This document shows positions 17,116 to 30,074 of a stretch of 31,064 bases of DNA, piece after piece. The position numbers and the translations under genes are program-made. Every line of letters begins with the position of its first letter. Position 1 is the first letter of the stretch. The DNA comes from Pseudomonadota bacterium (lineage in GTDB: Bacteria > Pseudomonadota > Alphaproteobacteria > Caulobacterales > Caulobacteraceae), in assembly GCA_023434265.1 (NCBI GenBank), contig JAEYTA010000120.1, forward strand, positions 1 through 31,064. Direction: 5' to 3'. Below the pieces are notes generated by a model. The model was given only the letters and a program-made list of their open reading frames with translations, made no database searches and was not told the DNA's origin.

Positions 17116-18681
17116 TCAGCCGCGTTCGCGTTCGAGGTCCCGCAGGTCGCGGCCGCGGGTTTCGCGTCCGAGGCCGGCGGTCAGGCCGAGGGCGAGGAGG
17201 GTCAGGGCGGCGACGATTCCGGCCGCTAGACCCAGCGGCGGCGCGCCGATGGCCACGCTCAGGCCCTGGGCGCCCAGACCGCCGAGCTTGCTGCAACCGG
17301 CGATCCAGCCCGTGGCCCGCCCGCGGATGCGGAGCGGGAAATTCTCCGCCGTGTAGGGCAGCAGGATGGCGATGACGCCGCTGGAGCCGACGATGAGCAC
17401 GGCCAGGGCGGCGGTCGGGTCCTGCAGCGCGGCGATGTCGAGGTCGCGGGCGAGAAGGCCGAGCTGGCCCAGCGCGGTCAGGCCGAGCATGAGGACCAGG
17501 GCGCCGCGCGTGCTCCACGCGCTGTAGAGCCAGACCGAGAGCAGGATGGTGGGGGCCGCGATCAGGGTCGATTTGGCGATGAGGCCGGAAGCCGCCTGCA
17601 CGCTGGCCCCTTCGGCGACCAGCGCGCTGGGCAACCACAGCAACAGGCCGAAGTTGACCAGACCCCAGGCCAGGGCGGCGAGCGTGAGGGCGGTGGTGAT
17701 GCCGAGGTAGCGCCGCTCCACCGGCGGAAGGTGAGAGTGGCTCTCGGCCGGAGCCGGCACGGCGTCGCGGATCACCGAGCCGAAGCGGGCCAGCATGGCC
17801 CGCGCCTCGGCGCCGCGCCCCACGTGCTGCAGGAAGCGGGCGGACTCGGGCAGCAACGGGCTGAGGGCGATCAGCAGCAGGCCGGTGGGCAGGTTGAGGA
17901 ACCACATGATGCGCCAGCCCCAGAAGGGCTGCAGCCACGCCGACAGGGCGCTGGCGGCGAAGTAGCCGCCGACGGCGCCGATGCCGCCCACCAGCACCAG
18001 GCTCCAGCCGCGGTGCTTCGTCGGCATGATCTCGGCCAGCAGGGCGTAGGCGACCGGCAGCATGCCGCCGGCGGCGGCCCCCATCAGGAAGCACATGCCG
18101 ACGTTCCACCAGAAGTCCGGCATGGCCCCGCAGATCGAGGTGCCCACGAACATCACCGACGACAGCAGGATGGAGGCGCGCCGCCCGTACAGGTCGGCCA
18201 GCCAGCCCCAGACGAAGGATCCGACCACCGTGCCGCTCAGGGCCGCGAAGGGCAGCACGGCCACGTGCCCCGAGCCGAGCCCGTACTCGGCCGCCATGCC
18301 GGGGGTGACGAAGCCGAGGCTGGCCGGCTTCATGATGTCGACGATCAGGGCGATGGCGAGGAGCGCGCACATCAGCCAATGGGCGAGCGTGAGCGGCGCA
18401 TCCTCGGGCGGGGCGATCTCGCCGAGGGGCTCATCCTCGACGGCTGGCCGGGGGAGCAGGCCGAAGGCCGCGAGGCCGATGCCGGCGACGATCGCCGCCA
18501 TGCCCCAGATCATGCCGGCGTCCATCGGCATGCCCGCCAGATGGAAGCCCATGTGGCGGCCCATCCAGTACATCGGCAGGTGCAGACCGACCCCGACGGT
18601 GACCATGAGGCAGCCGATCCAGAAGGCCCAGGCGTGGCGGCGGTCGCCGAAGACGCGCGCGACGGTGATCGGGCCGCGCAT
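17116..18681 (-). CDS. MFS transporter with N-terminal two-helix extension
   Basis: A 521-residue transporter. The core (from about residue 90) has the major facilitator fold: motif A GWLADLYGRR after helix 2, PTKHRGW after helix 4, and LLPESARFL before the central loop, which is typical of the sugar/metabolite porter and SV2-like branch. The second half has the partner motif ENFPLRIRGRATGW. Before the core there are two additional predicted helices (about residues 17-36 and 48-70) joined by a loop rich in Met, His and Gly (MYWMGRHMGFHLAGMPMD), which would give 14 helices in all. The substrate is not evident. It follows the DUF5985 gene pair on the same strand after a 112-base gap and converges on the RTX protease. 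Confidence 0.85.
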   Translation of the reverse strand: MRGPITVARVFGDRRHAWAFWIGCLMVTVGVGLHLPMYWMGRHMGFHLAGMPMDAGMIWGMAAIVAGIGLAAFGLLPRPAVEDEPLGEIAPPEDAPLTLAHWLMCALLAIALIVDIMKPASLGFVTPGMAAEYGLGSGHVAVLPFAALSGTVVGSFVWGWLADLYGRRASILLSSVMFVGTSICGAMPDFWWNVGMCFLMGAAAGGMLPVAYALLAEIMPTKHRGWSLVLVGGIGAVGGYFAASALSAWLQPFWGWRIMWFLNLPTGLLLIALSPLLPESARFLQHVGRGAEARAMLARFGSVIRDAVPAPAESHSHLPPVERRYLGITTALTLAALAWGLVNFGLLLWLPSALVAEGASVQAASGLIAKSTLIAAPTILLSVWLYSAWSTRGALVLMLGLTALGQLGLLARDLDIAALQDPTAALAVLIVGSSGVIAILLPYTAENFPLRIRGRATGWIAGCSKLGGLGAQGLSVAIGAPPLGLAAGIVAALTLLALGLTAGLGRETRGRDLRDLERERG

Positions 18682-18793
18682 CAGCGGCGTGTCCCGTGGC
18701 CGGCGCTCGGACTGGTCCCTGGTCCCGGCATCGCATCCCCCTCGCGTTCTTGCGGTCTGGCAGGTCGCCGGGGGAGAGGCAAGAAGGCGGGCG

Positions 18794-19054
18794 TCAGCCC
18801 CGTCGCGACTTGCGGACGATGGCCACGATGATGATCAGAAAGGCGAACAGGCGCAGCAGGTAGAAGGGGCTCTGCTCCTCGCGCGGCACATCCAGCCAGG
18901 TGGTGAGCAGCGGCGTCATCGCCATCAGGGTGAAGGCGGCGGCGAAGGCGAGAAACAGGAAGTCGTGGGTGCGCCGCCAGAACTTCAGGAAGAAGACGGC
19001 CGCCACCGCGTAGCCCATGATGATGGCGCCGGTCGCCGCGGACATCTGGTTCAC
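18794..19054 (-). CDS. DUF5985-like small membrane protein (second of pair)
   Basis: An 86-residue membrane protein. GTG 19054 is chosen because it overlaps the upstream stop (GTGA) and because GGAGG lies seven bases before it; an internal ATG at 19045 is possible but too far from that site. Three hydrophobic segments are visible (GAIIMGYAVAAVFFL, FLFLAFAAAFTLMAMTPLL, FYLLRLFAFLIIIVAIV), with the shared pattern FWRRTHDFLFL after helix 1. This resembles the uncharacterised DUF5985 family and aligns in layout with the gene just upstream, suggesting a duplicated pair that may form a heteromeric complex. Function is unknown. Confidence 0.75.
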   Translation of the reverse strand: MNQMSAATGAIIMGYAVAAVFFLKFWRRTHDFLFLAFAAAFTLMAMTPLLTTWLDVPREEQSPFYLLRLFAFLIIIVAIVRKSRRG

Positions 19055-19320
19055 CGGTCCACCTCCCAGATGAAGCCGTAGATCAGCACCCCCACCGCCG
19101 CGAGCGCGGTGACCTGGCGGGGGATCGACAGATCCACGCCGGGCAGCACGACCATGTCGAGCACCACCAGAAGATTGTTCAGGGCCAGCAGCGAGAAGCA
19201 GACGGCGCTCCACAGCAGGAGCGGCTGCCGGGAGCGCCGCCACGATCGCGCGAGGAGGGCGGCGCAGACGGCGCTTGTGAGCAGGCACAGGCCGTAAACG
19301 GCGCCGGGTCCGAGGCCCAT
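19051..19320 (-). CDS. DUF5985-like small membrane protein (first of pair)
   Basis: An 89-residue membrane protein. ATG 19320 shares a base with the upstream stop (TGATG) and lies 12 bases from GGAGG; an in-frame GTG three bases earlier (19323) is also possible. Three hydrophobic segments are seen, with SWRRSRQPLLLWSAVCFSLL matching in layout the WRR-x5-LFL region of the downstream paralogue. It is sandwiched between the winged-helix-like gene and the second DUF5985-like gene with overlaps at both ends, so the three are one translationally coupled operon. Function is unknown. Confidence 0.73.
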   Translation of the reverse strand: MGLGPGAVYGLCLLTSAVCAALLARSWRRSRQPLLLWSAVCFSLLALNNLLVVLDMVVLPGVDLSIPRQVTALAAVGVLIYGFIWEVDR

Positions 19321-19712
19321 CACGATTTCCATCCTCCGAGGCGGAACGAGTCGGCGAAGCCCTTCAGCGGATCGGCCCGGCGCCGGGCGATCGCGTTGAC
19401 CACCGCCACCGGCTTCTGGCGGTAGGCGGCGTCCAGTTCATCGCACAGCGCGGCCAGGGTCGGCGAGGCCGGCGCGTAGCGGAAGGCGCCGTCGTCGCCG
19501 AGCACGAGGCCCGCCCGCTGCAGGCCGGAGAGACAGTCTCCCACGAGGGTCGGATTGGCGCGCAACTCGGCGACGAGGCGATCAACGCTCCAGCCGTCGC
19601 CCGCCTGCCGCCGCAGGAGGAGCAGGACCTCGAGGGCCCACACCGACGGCACCGCGCCCTCGATGAAGGCGACAAGGTCGGTGCTCAGCGGCTCCGGCGG
19701 GCGCGGGCTCAT
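19320..19712 (-). CDS. Small winged-helix-like protein, function unknown
   Basis: A 130-residue soluble protein. ATG 19712 is preferred over the in-frame ATG 19724, because GGTGAG lies just before it and none precedes 19724. Sequence features fit a winged helix-turn-helix: AVPSVWALEVLLLLRRQ, then WSVDRLVAELRANPTLVGDCLSGLQRAGLV and a beta-wing LGDDGAFRYAPAS. A C-terminal helical segment (LAALCDELDAAYRQKPVAVVNAIARR) follows. It may bind DNA or act as a partner protein; I do not recognise a named family. It opens the operon with the two small membrane proteins and is divergent from the giant HAMP-array kinase, sharing a 260-base intergenic region. Confidence 0.7.
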   Translation of the reverse strand: MSPRPPEPLSTDLVAFIEGAVPSVWALEVLLLLRRQAGDGWSVDRLVAELRANPTLVGDCLSGLQRAGLVLGDDGAFRYAPASPTLAALCDELDAAYRQKPVAVVNAIARRRADPLKGFADSFRLGGWKS

Positions 19713-19804
19713 CCGCTCACCCATCGGTTGGGGCAGGTCGACATGGGCCGGGACCCTAGCGCCGCGGACTCAAATCGCAACGCCAGAGATTCCTGGGGAC
19801 GCGC

Positions 19805-19829
19805 GGAACCAAGCGGAACGATTGCGGTT
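19805..19829 (+). promoter_or_regulatory. Candidate sigma-EcfG promoter 1 for the HAMP-array kinase
   Basis: GGAAC at 19805-19809, a 17-base spacer and GTT at 19827-19829, identical in form to the two sites in front of the caa3 operon. It overlaps a second match shifted by ten bases. Confidence 0.45.
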
Positions 19830-19839
19830 TCTTGAGGTT
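19815..19839 (+). promoter_or_regulatory. Candidate sigma-EcfG promoter 2 for the HAMP-array kinase
   Basis: GGAAC at 19815-19819, a 17-base spacer and GTT at 19837-19839 (GGTT from 19836). It lies one helical turn downstream of promoter 1 and would leave a leader of about 125 bases. Confidence 0.45.
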
Positions 19840-19874
19840 GGTTCGGGGGAAGCATCGCCATGGAACGACGGGAA

Positions 19875-19912
19875 CAGGCAGCCGGACGACGCCGTCCGAC
19901 ACCTGCTGCCTG
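19875..19912 (+). other. Leader stem-loop upstream of the HAMP-array kinase
   Basis: A nested inverted repeat: CAGGCAG (19875-19881) pairs with CTGCCTG (19906-19912), and CGGACG (19883-19888) with CGTCCG (19893-19898) around a 4-base loop. It falls inside the predicted 5' leader, 60 bases before the start codon. It may be an mRNA stability or control element or a protein-binding palindrome; no T run follows. Confidence 0.4.
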
Positions 19913-19972
19913 CGCGTCCGAAGGGGCCGTCGCCGCCATTTCCGGACCTCGTTCCCGCATTGAAGGTGCATG

Positions 19973-25317
<5,345 letters not shown>

Positions 25318-25321
<4 letters not shown>

Positions 25322-27267
25322 GCGAGGCGGGGACCAAGGCCCGTATCCTTCTCGTCGACGATGACGAGCGGAACCTGCTCGCTCTGTCGGAAGTCCTGAC
25401 GCCCGTCGCGGAGGTAGTGTGTTGCGCTTCCGGTCGGCACGCGTTGCGCGAACTCCTGCGCGGCGAGTTCGCCGTCATCCTGCTGGACGTCTTCATGCCG
25501 GACCTCGACGGCTACGAGACGGCCGCCCTGGTGCGCGAACGGCGCCAGACGGCGCATATTCCGATCATCTTCCTGTCGGCGGTGAACAAGGAAACCGAAC
25601 ACCTGATGCGCGGCTACGAGATGGGCGCGGTCGACTATGTTTTCAAACCGGTCGACCCGATCGTTCTCAAGTCGAAAGTCAGCGTGTTCGTCGACCTGTT
25701 CGATATGCGCCGCCAACTTGAGGAGAGCGAGCGACGGCAGGCCACGATCCTGCGCTCCCTGCCCATAGCCATCTATGAGGCGACGGAAGGTCCCGGCGGG
25801 CGCCTGAGGCGTCAGTTCGTCGGCGGTGACCTGCCGCATCTGCTTCTCAGCGATCCGGACACGGCCTCCGACGAGAGCGACTGGCACGACTGGATCCATC
25901 CCGAGGATCGCCCCCGCTTTGCGCGGCCGTGTGACGAGGACGAAGAAAGCGTCACGATCGAATACCGTTGGGTTGGACGCGATGGTTCGCGCAAGCATCT
26001 GCTCGACCAGCGGGTCTCGACGGGCGCGCGAGACGGGCAGCGGCGATGGGCGGGCACCTTGCTGGACATCACCGACCGCAAGGCGCTCGAGGCCCAACTG
26101 GTGCACGTCGGCAAACTCGACGCCCTGGGCCAGCTGACCGGCGGCGTGGCCCACGATTTCAACAATCTGCTGGCCGCCATCCTCAGCGGTCTCAGCCTGC
26201 TCGAACGCAGGCTGGAGCTCGGGCCGTCGGAGTCGCGAATTGTCGGACAGATGCGTCATGCAGCGACCCACGGCGCGGACCTTGTCCGGCGCATGATGGC
26301 CTTCGCGCGCCAGCAGGACCTCACGCCGGTCAGCATCGAGCCGGCCGAGCTGGTGGATTCCGTCGCCGGCCTTGTGAACCACACGCTCGGCGGTCTGGTC
26401 AGCCTGTCGTGGACGCCTCCCGAGAACGGGATCAACCTGTTCGTCGATCGCAGCCAGCTGGAGCTGGCGCTTATGAACCTCATCATCAACGCTCGGGACG
26501 CCATGCCCCAGGGCGGCGATATCAAGGTCTCGATGAGAGCCGTCGACGCCGGGCCCGGCGCTCAGCCGATGCTGGCGATCCGGGTATCGGACACGGGCTG
26601 CGGCATGCCGCAGGAGGTGCTGGCCAAGGTGACAGAGCCCTTTTTCACGACCAAGGCGGCGGGCAAGGGGACCGGGCTGGGGCTTTCGATGGTGGCGGGC
26701 TTCGTCCACCAGTCCGGTGGGTCGATGCAGATCGACAGCGTGGTCGGCGAGGGCACGGCTATCGAACTCATCCTGCCGGCGACACATGGCGAGGCCGCGA
26801 CAGCTTCCCCGGCCGCTCAGGCAGATCTGTCCTGGCTGGCCGGGATGAGAATCTACCTCATCGATGACGACGAGGCTGTGCGGACCCTGCTGTCCGAACA
26901 GCTACGGGACATCGGCGCCCTGGTGGAGGAGTTTCCGTCCGGCGATGCAGCGATCGTGGCCCTCGAAGGCGGAGCGCGCAAACCAGACTACGCTTTGTGC
27001 GACTTCGCCATGCCTGGCCTGAACGGCGAGGAGACGCTTGTGAGGTTAAGCGAAATCAGCCCGTCAACGCGCGTGTCCCTGATGACCGGAAATGCGGATG
27101 ACGAACGGCTGTCCGGTGGAGCGCGCTTCTCGCTGTTGCGTAAACCCCTGGGCCTCGAAGCCCTCGCGGAGGCGCTGCACCGCGAACCCACCAGCCCGCG
27201 CGCCTTTTTGCCTGACGGCGCCGCTGAACTAGCGGCAGTCGGTGCAGATGCCCCAACGGGGCGATGA
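25318..27267 (+). CDS. Hybrid histidine kinase, REC-PAS-HisKA-HATPase-REC
   Basis: A 649-residue soluble protein starting at GTG 25318, which overlaps the preceding kinase stop (GTGA). The N-terminal receiver (~10-130) has the acidic pair in LLVDDDERN, phospho-acceptor Asp57 (ILLDVFMPD) and Lys in FKPVD. A PAS-like domain (~150-255, ending in GTLLDITDRKALE) follows. The kinase core has His279 in GGVAHDFNNLLAAI, the variant H-box typical of PAS-linked hybrid kinases, and an HATPase domain with NARDAM, DTGCGMP and GKGTGLGLSM. A second receiver (~520-635) has Asp562 (LCDFAMPG) and Lys in LRKPL. It has receivers at both ends, so it can both take phosphate from, and pass it to, partners; the upstream kinase and the downstream lone receiver are the obvious ones. 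Confidence 0.93.
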
Positions 27268-27479
27268 TGCCAGAGGGGCTCGGTGAGGTCTGAACAGGAT
27301 GGGGCGACGCGGATACTGCCGCGAGGCGGCTCACCCAACCGCATCAGACGCGTGTCAGCGCTAGCCTGGCAGCACCGTCAGCCAGTCCCCGAAATCCTTC
27401 TCTGGCGGATGCGCCGCGCTGAAGCGGCGGCGTCCGAGGGCGTTTCCATCGCCAACTCCTGGCGCGAGCCCCGCATTTG

Positions 27480-27504
27480 GAAACCTCCACCGCCAGTAGG
27501 GGTT
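27480..27504 (+). promoter_or_regulatory. Weak sigma-EcfG-like site upstream of the receiver/exopolysaccharide genes
   Basis: GAAAC at 27480-27484 (one mismatch to GGAAC), a 17-base spacer and GTT at 27502-27504, 62 bases before the receiver start. The 299 bases between the kinase stop and ATG 27567 hold no convincing gene. A GATAAT hexamer at 27523-27528 could alternatively be a housekeeping -10. Confidence 0.25.
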
Positions 27505-27566
27505 CGTTTAGCTTGCCCATCGGATAATCTTAGACGGGGGGCCCTGTGACGGAGGTCCGACGCCCG

Positions 27567-27971
27567 ATGGCGCAACGCCGAATCCTTATCGCCGACGACG
27601 ATCCGCTGTTGCGCGCGCTGCTCGTCCACCGTCTGTCCGCCGACGGCCATGACGTTGTCGTCGCCGAGGACGGCGGCGAAGCCTTGGCGGCCGTGCGTGA
27701 ACAGAGCCCGGATCTGATCGTCCTGGACGCGATGATGCCCATCATGGACGGTTTCGAGGTGCTGCGGCGGATCAAGGCGGAGCGCATCTGCGCCGCGCCG
27801 GTGATCATGCTCACGGCCCTGAAGCGCGAGGAGGATATCGTCGGTGCGCTGCAGCTTGGAGCGGCCGACTATCTCGTGAAGCCCTTCATACCGGACGAGC
27901 TCGGACAGAGGGTCCTGCGCCTCCTGGGCCCCGGGAGCGAGGGAGGCGTGCTTGATCGCCGACCTGCCTGA
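27567..27971 (+). CDS. Single-domain response regulator (CheY-like receiver)
   Basis: A 134-residue receiver with no output domain. ATG 27567 follows GGAGG at 27551-27555; an in-frame GTG at 27546 is possible and would add seven residues that are not part of the fold. The complete active site is visible: acidic residues in LIADDDPLLR, phospho-acceptor Asp54 (LIVLDAMMP), Thr in IMLTAL and Lys in YLVKPF. It is probably the downstream target, or a phosphate shuttle, of the two upstream hybrid kinases. Its last 20 bases overlap the next gene, so expression with the beta-barrel, HEAT and glycosyltransferase genes is likely coupled. How it acts without a DNA-binding domain is not shown; protein-protein control of the synthase is one possibility. 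Confidence 0.9.
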   Translation: MAQRRILIADDDPLLRALLVHRLSADGHDVVVAEDGGEALAAVREQSPDLIVLDAMMPIMDGFEVLRRIKAERICAAPVIMLTALKREEDIVGALQLGAADYLVKPFIPDELGQRVLRLLGPGSEGGVLDRRPA

Positions 27972-29013
27972 AGCCGCCGTCGTCCAACCGGATCCGGCGA
28001 GTCTCTACCAGGCAGCAGTCGCCGACCGCCTCGCCGGCCGCCATGAACAGGCGATCGCAAGGCTCAATCAGGTCCTGGCGATGCATCCGGACGATCTGGA
28101 CGCACGCCTGAATCTCGGTCTTGCGCTCCTGGCTCTCGACCGGTTGGCCGAGGCCGAGACCGCTTTCCAGCAGGTGCGGTCCAGCGCGCCGCAGTATGCT
28201 GACGCCTGGGTTGGGCTCATCCGCGTGGAGCAGCGGCGGGGTGACTTCGTCGCGGCGCGCAGGACCGCTGACGAAGCGATCATCGCCGCGCGGGATGATC
28301 CGACGCTGCGCGCCCTGCACGGCGAACTCCAACCTCGCGCCGACTGGCGCGTCGACGTGAACCTGTCTCGCAGTCGAATTTCGGCGGGTCTGCCGGACTG
28401 GACCGAGGTGCGTCTCGCCGCTTCGCGCAACATCGGCGCCGGATGGCGCGGCGGCGCCGCGATCGAGGCGACCGAGCGGTTCGGCGAGCGCGACGTCTAT
28501 ATCGAGGGCCGGGTCGAGCACGCGTTCGCCGACGGTTCGGCCTACGTCGCGGTCGGCGGCTCTCCGGATGCGGACTATCGGCCCGAGGTGGCTCTGCTAG
28601 CTGGCGGCGAGCGGCGCGTGACCGGCGTGGTCTCCGGAACCGTGGACGCTTCGATCGCCGCCTATCCCGTTGGCACGGTCACTGGCCTTCATCCGGGCGT
28701 GCGGCTGGACCTGGGCGATGGACGGCTTCAGTTGGCGGCCCGCTGGATCAACATCTGGGATGAGATCGGCGTGTACCGCGACGGCTTCGCGACCTCTGCG
28801 CGCTGGCAGGCGACTGACCGTATCACGGTCCGCGCGGGATACGCCGATGCGCCGGAGTCGTCCGAGGGCGTGACGGTCGACGTCCGCAGCTGGAACGCCG
28901 GCATCGATGTCGCCCTGAACGAGCGGGCCACGTTGCGGGCCGGCTATGTCGCCGAGGACCGGGGCGCCTACGACCGGGAGGAACTGTCCATCGGCCTCGG
29001 TTGGCGTTTCTGA
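27952..29013 (+). CDS. TPR and outer-membrane beta-barrel protein, YaiO-like
   Basis: A 353-residue protein. The only usable start is TTG 27952, five bases after GGAGG (27942-27946) and inside the receiver gene. Residues ~15-130 are TPR-like helical repeats (YQAAVADRLAGRHEQAIARLNQ, LDARLNLGLALLALDRLAEAE). Residues ~135-353 alternate polar and hydrophobic residues in short strands and end in an aromatic residue (GLGWRF), the usual signature of an outer-membrane barrel. Together they resemble YaiO-type proteins and, in plan, the export pores BcsC and PgaA. It probably exports or holds the polymer made by the downstream glycosyltransferase. Oddly, no signal peptide is visible at the N-terminus. 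Confidence 0.75.
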   Translation: MIADLPEAAVVQPDPASLYQAAVADRLAGRHEQAIARLNQVLAMHPDDLDARLNLGLALLALDRLAEAETAFQQVRSSAPQYADAWVGLIRVEQRRGDFVAARRTADEAIIAARDDPTLRALHGELQPRADWRVDVNLSRSRISAGLPDWTEVRLAASRNIGAGWRGGAAIEATERFGERDVYIEGRVEHAFADGSAYVAVGGSPDADYRPEVALLAGGERRVTGVVSGTVDASIAAYPVGTVTGLHPGVRLDLGDGRLQLAARWINIWDEIGVYRDGFATSARWQATDRITVRAGYADAPESSEGVTVDVRSWNAGIDVALNERATLRAGYVAEDRGAYDREELSIGLGWRF

Positions 29014-30074
29014 TGGCCGACATCTTCGTCATCTGGACGACTTCTCTTGTGCTCGCCGCGGGGGCGCTTGCCTGGATGTTGTGGCTGATCCTCGCGCGCC
29101 TGTTTCGCGAGCGGGCCGAGGTCTCGCGGATGCGGGACAGGCGGCTGATCCAGCAGGTCTATCTGGACATCATGAATGGCTCGGATGACGCCGTGGTCCG
29201 GCTTCGCGGCCTGCGTGGGCGCGCCGCACTGATGGCCGAGGCCTTGCTCGAGGTCATAGGCATGGTTCGCGGGCGCGAGCGCGACCGGCTGATTTCGGCG
29301 CTCAAGGCCGCCACCATCGACGAACTGTTTCGCGAACAGCTGTTTCGCGGTCGCGCCGCCGAGCGGATCGCGGCGGCGGAGGCTCTGTCCATCTTTGCCG
29401 GCGACGAAACCACCATCGCCCTGCGGCGCGCACTCACCGTCGCACCGTCCGGCGAGCTCCGGGTCAGCTTGATGCGGGCTTTGCTCGACGTCGGGACGCC
29501 CCCGCCGATCGGCCTGGTCCTGAAAGACCTGAAAGGCCGCAAGGCGACCGAATCCCTGCTCTATCTACCGCTGATCCGCGCCCTGGTGGCGGCCGACCCG
29601 ATGTCCGGGCTGCACGCCTTCGGCGACGAAGCCGTCAGTCCGGACGCCCGCGCCATACTGGCCGAGGCTCTGGGCGCCAGTGGCGACTTTCGTGCGTTGG
29701 AGCCCCTCCTGATGGCCGGCCGCGCGCCCGACGTGGAGCTCCGCATCGCGGCGCTGCGCGGTTTGACGGTCCTGGGCCATCCGGCCGCGGAGCCTTGCGT
29801 GATGCAAGGCCTGTCCGACGACGTATGGATGATCCGCGCCGCCGCATGCGAGGCCGCAGGGCGCATCGGCCTGCGCATGGCCGCGCACCGGCTGGCCGAG
29901 CTGCTGGGCGATCCAACCTGGTGGGTCCGCTTCCGGGCCGGGGAGGCGCTGGCCGCAATGGGCGTCGCCGGCGTGGAGCAGCTGCGAACGGTCGCCGTCG
30001 CGGGCGACGAACTCTCACGACGGACCGCCTCGATGGCGCTGGCGGAGCGCGGCCTGGTCGTGGAAGCCGCCTGA
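29013..30074 (+). CDS. Membrane-anchored HEAT-repeat protein
   Basis: A 353-residue protein starting at ATG 29013, which shares one base with the upstream stop (TGATG). One N-terminal transmembrane helix (about residues 4-26, IFVIWTTSLVLAAGALAWML) is followed by a basic juxtamembrane stretch, so the bulk should be cytoplasmic. From ~90 onward there are helical pairs of HEAT/PBS-lyase type, for example AAERIAAAEALSIFAGDE, DVELRIAALRGLTVLGHPA, DDVWMIRAAACEAAGRIG and PTWWVRFRAGEALAAMG. Such solenoids are protein-interaction scaffolds. Between an export barrel gene and a glycosyltransferase gene, it is a candidate assembly or regulatory subunit of the synthase, and could be the contact point for the lone receiver. 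This role is inferred. Confidence 0.85.
   Translation: MADIFVIWTTSLVLAAGALAWMLWLILARLFRERAEVSRMRDRRLIQQVYLDIMNGSDDAVVRLRGLRGRAALMAEALLEVIGMVRGRERDRLISALKAATIDELFREQLFRGRAAERIAAAEALSIFAGDETTIALRRALTVAPSGELRVSLMRALLDVGTPPPIGLVLKDLKGRKATESLLYLPLIRALVAADPMSGLHAFGDEAVSPDARAILAEALGASGDFRALEPLLMAGRAPDVELRIAALRGLTVLGHPAAEPCVMQGLSDDVWMIRAAACEAAGRIGLRMAAHRLAELLGDPTWWVRFRAGEALAAMGVAGVEQLRTVAVAGDELSRRTASMALAERGLVVEAA

Noticed and set aside
19862..19875. Two more GGAAC motifs (19862 and 19871) as further EcfG promoters
   Set aside because: No GTT at 16-17 bases downstream of either.
27250..27262. GCCCC-AAC-GGGGC hairpin at the end of the second kinase gene as a terminator
   Set aside because: Stem of only five pairs, lies inside the coding sequence and has no T run after it.
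27283..27549. Small 88-codon plus-strand frame between the second kinase and the receiver
   Set aside because: No domain, no good ribosome site, biased composition; the stretch is better read as a promoter-containing gap.
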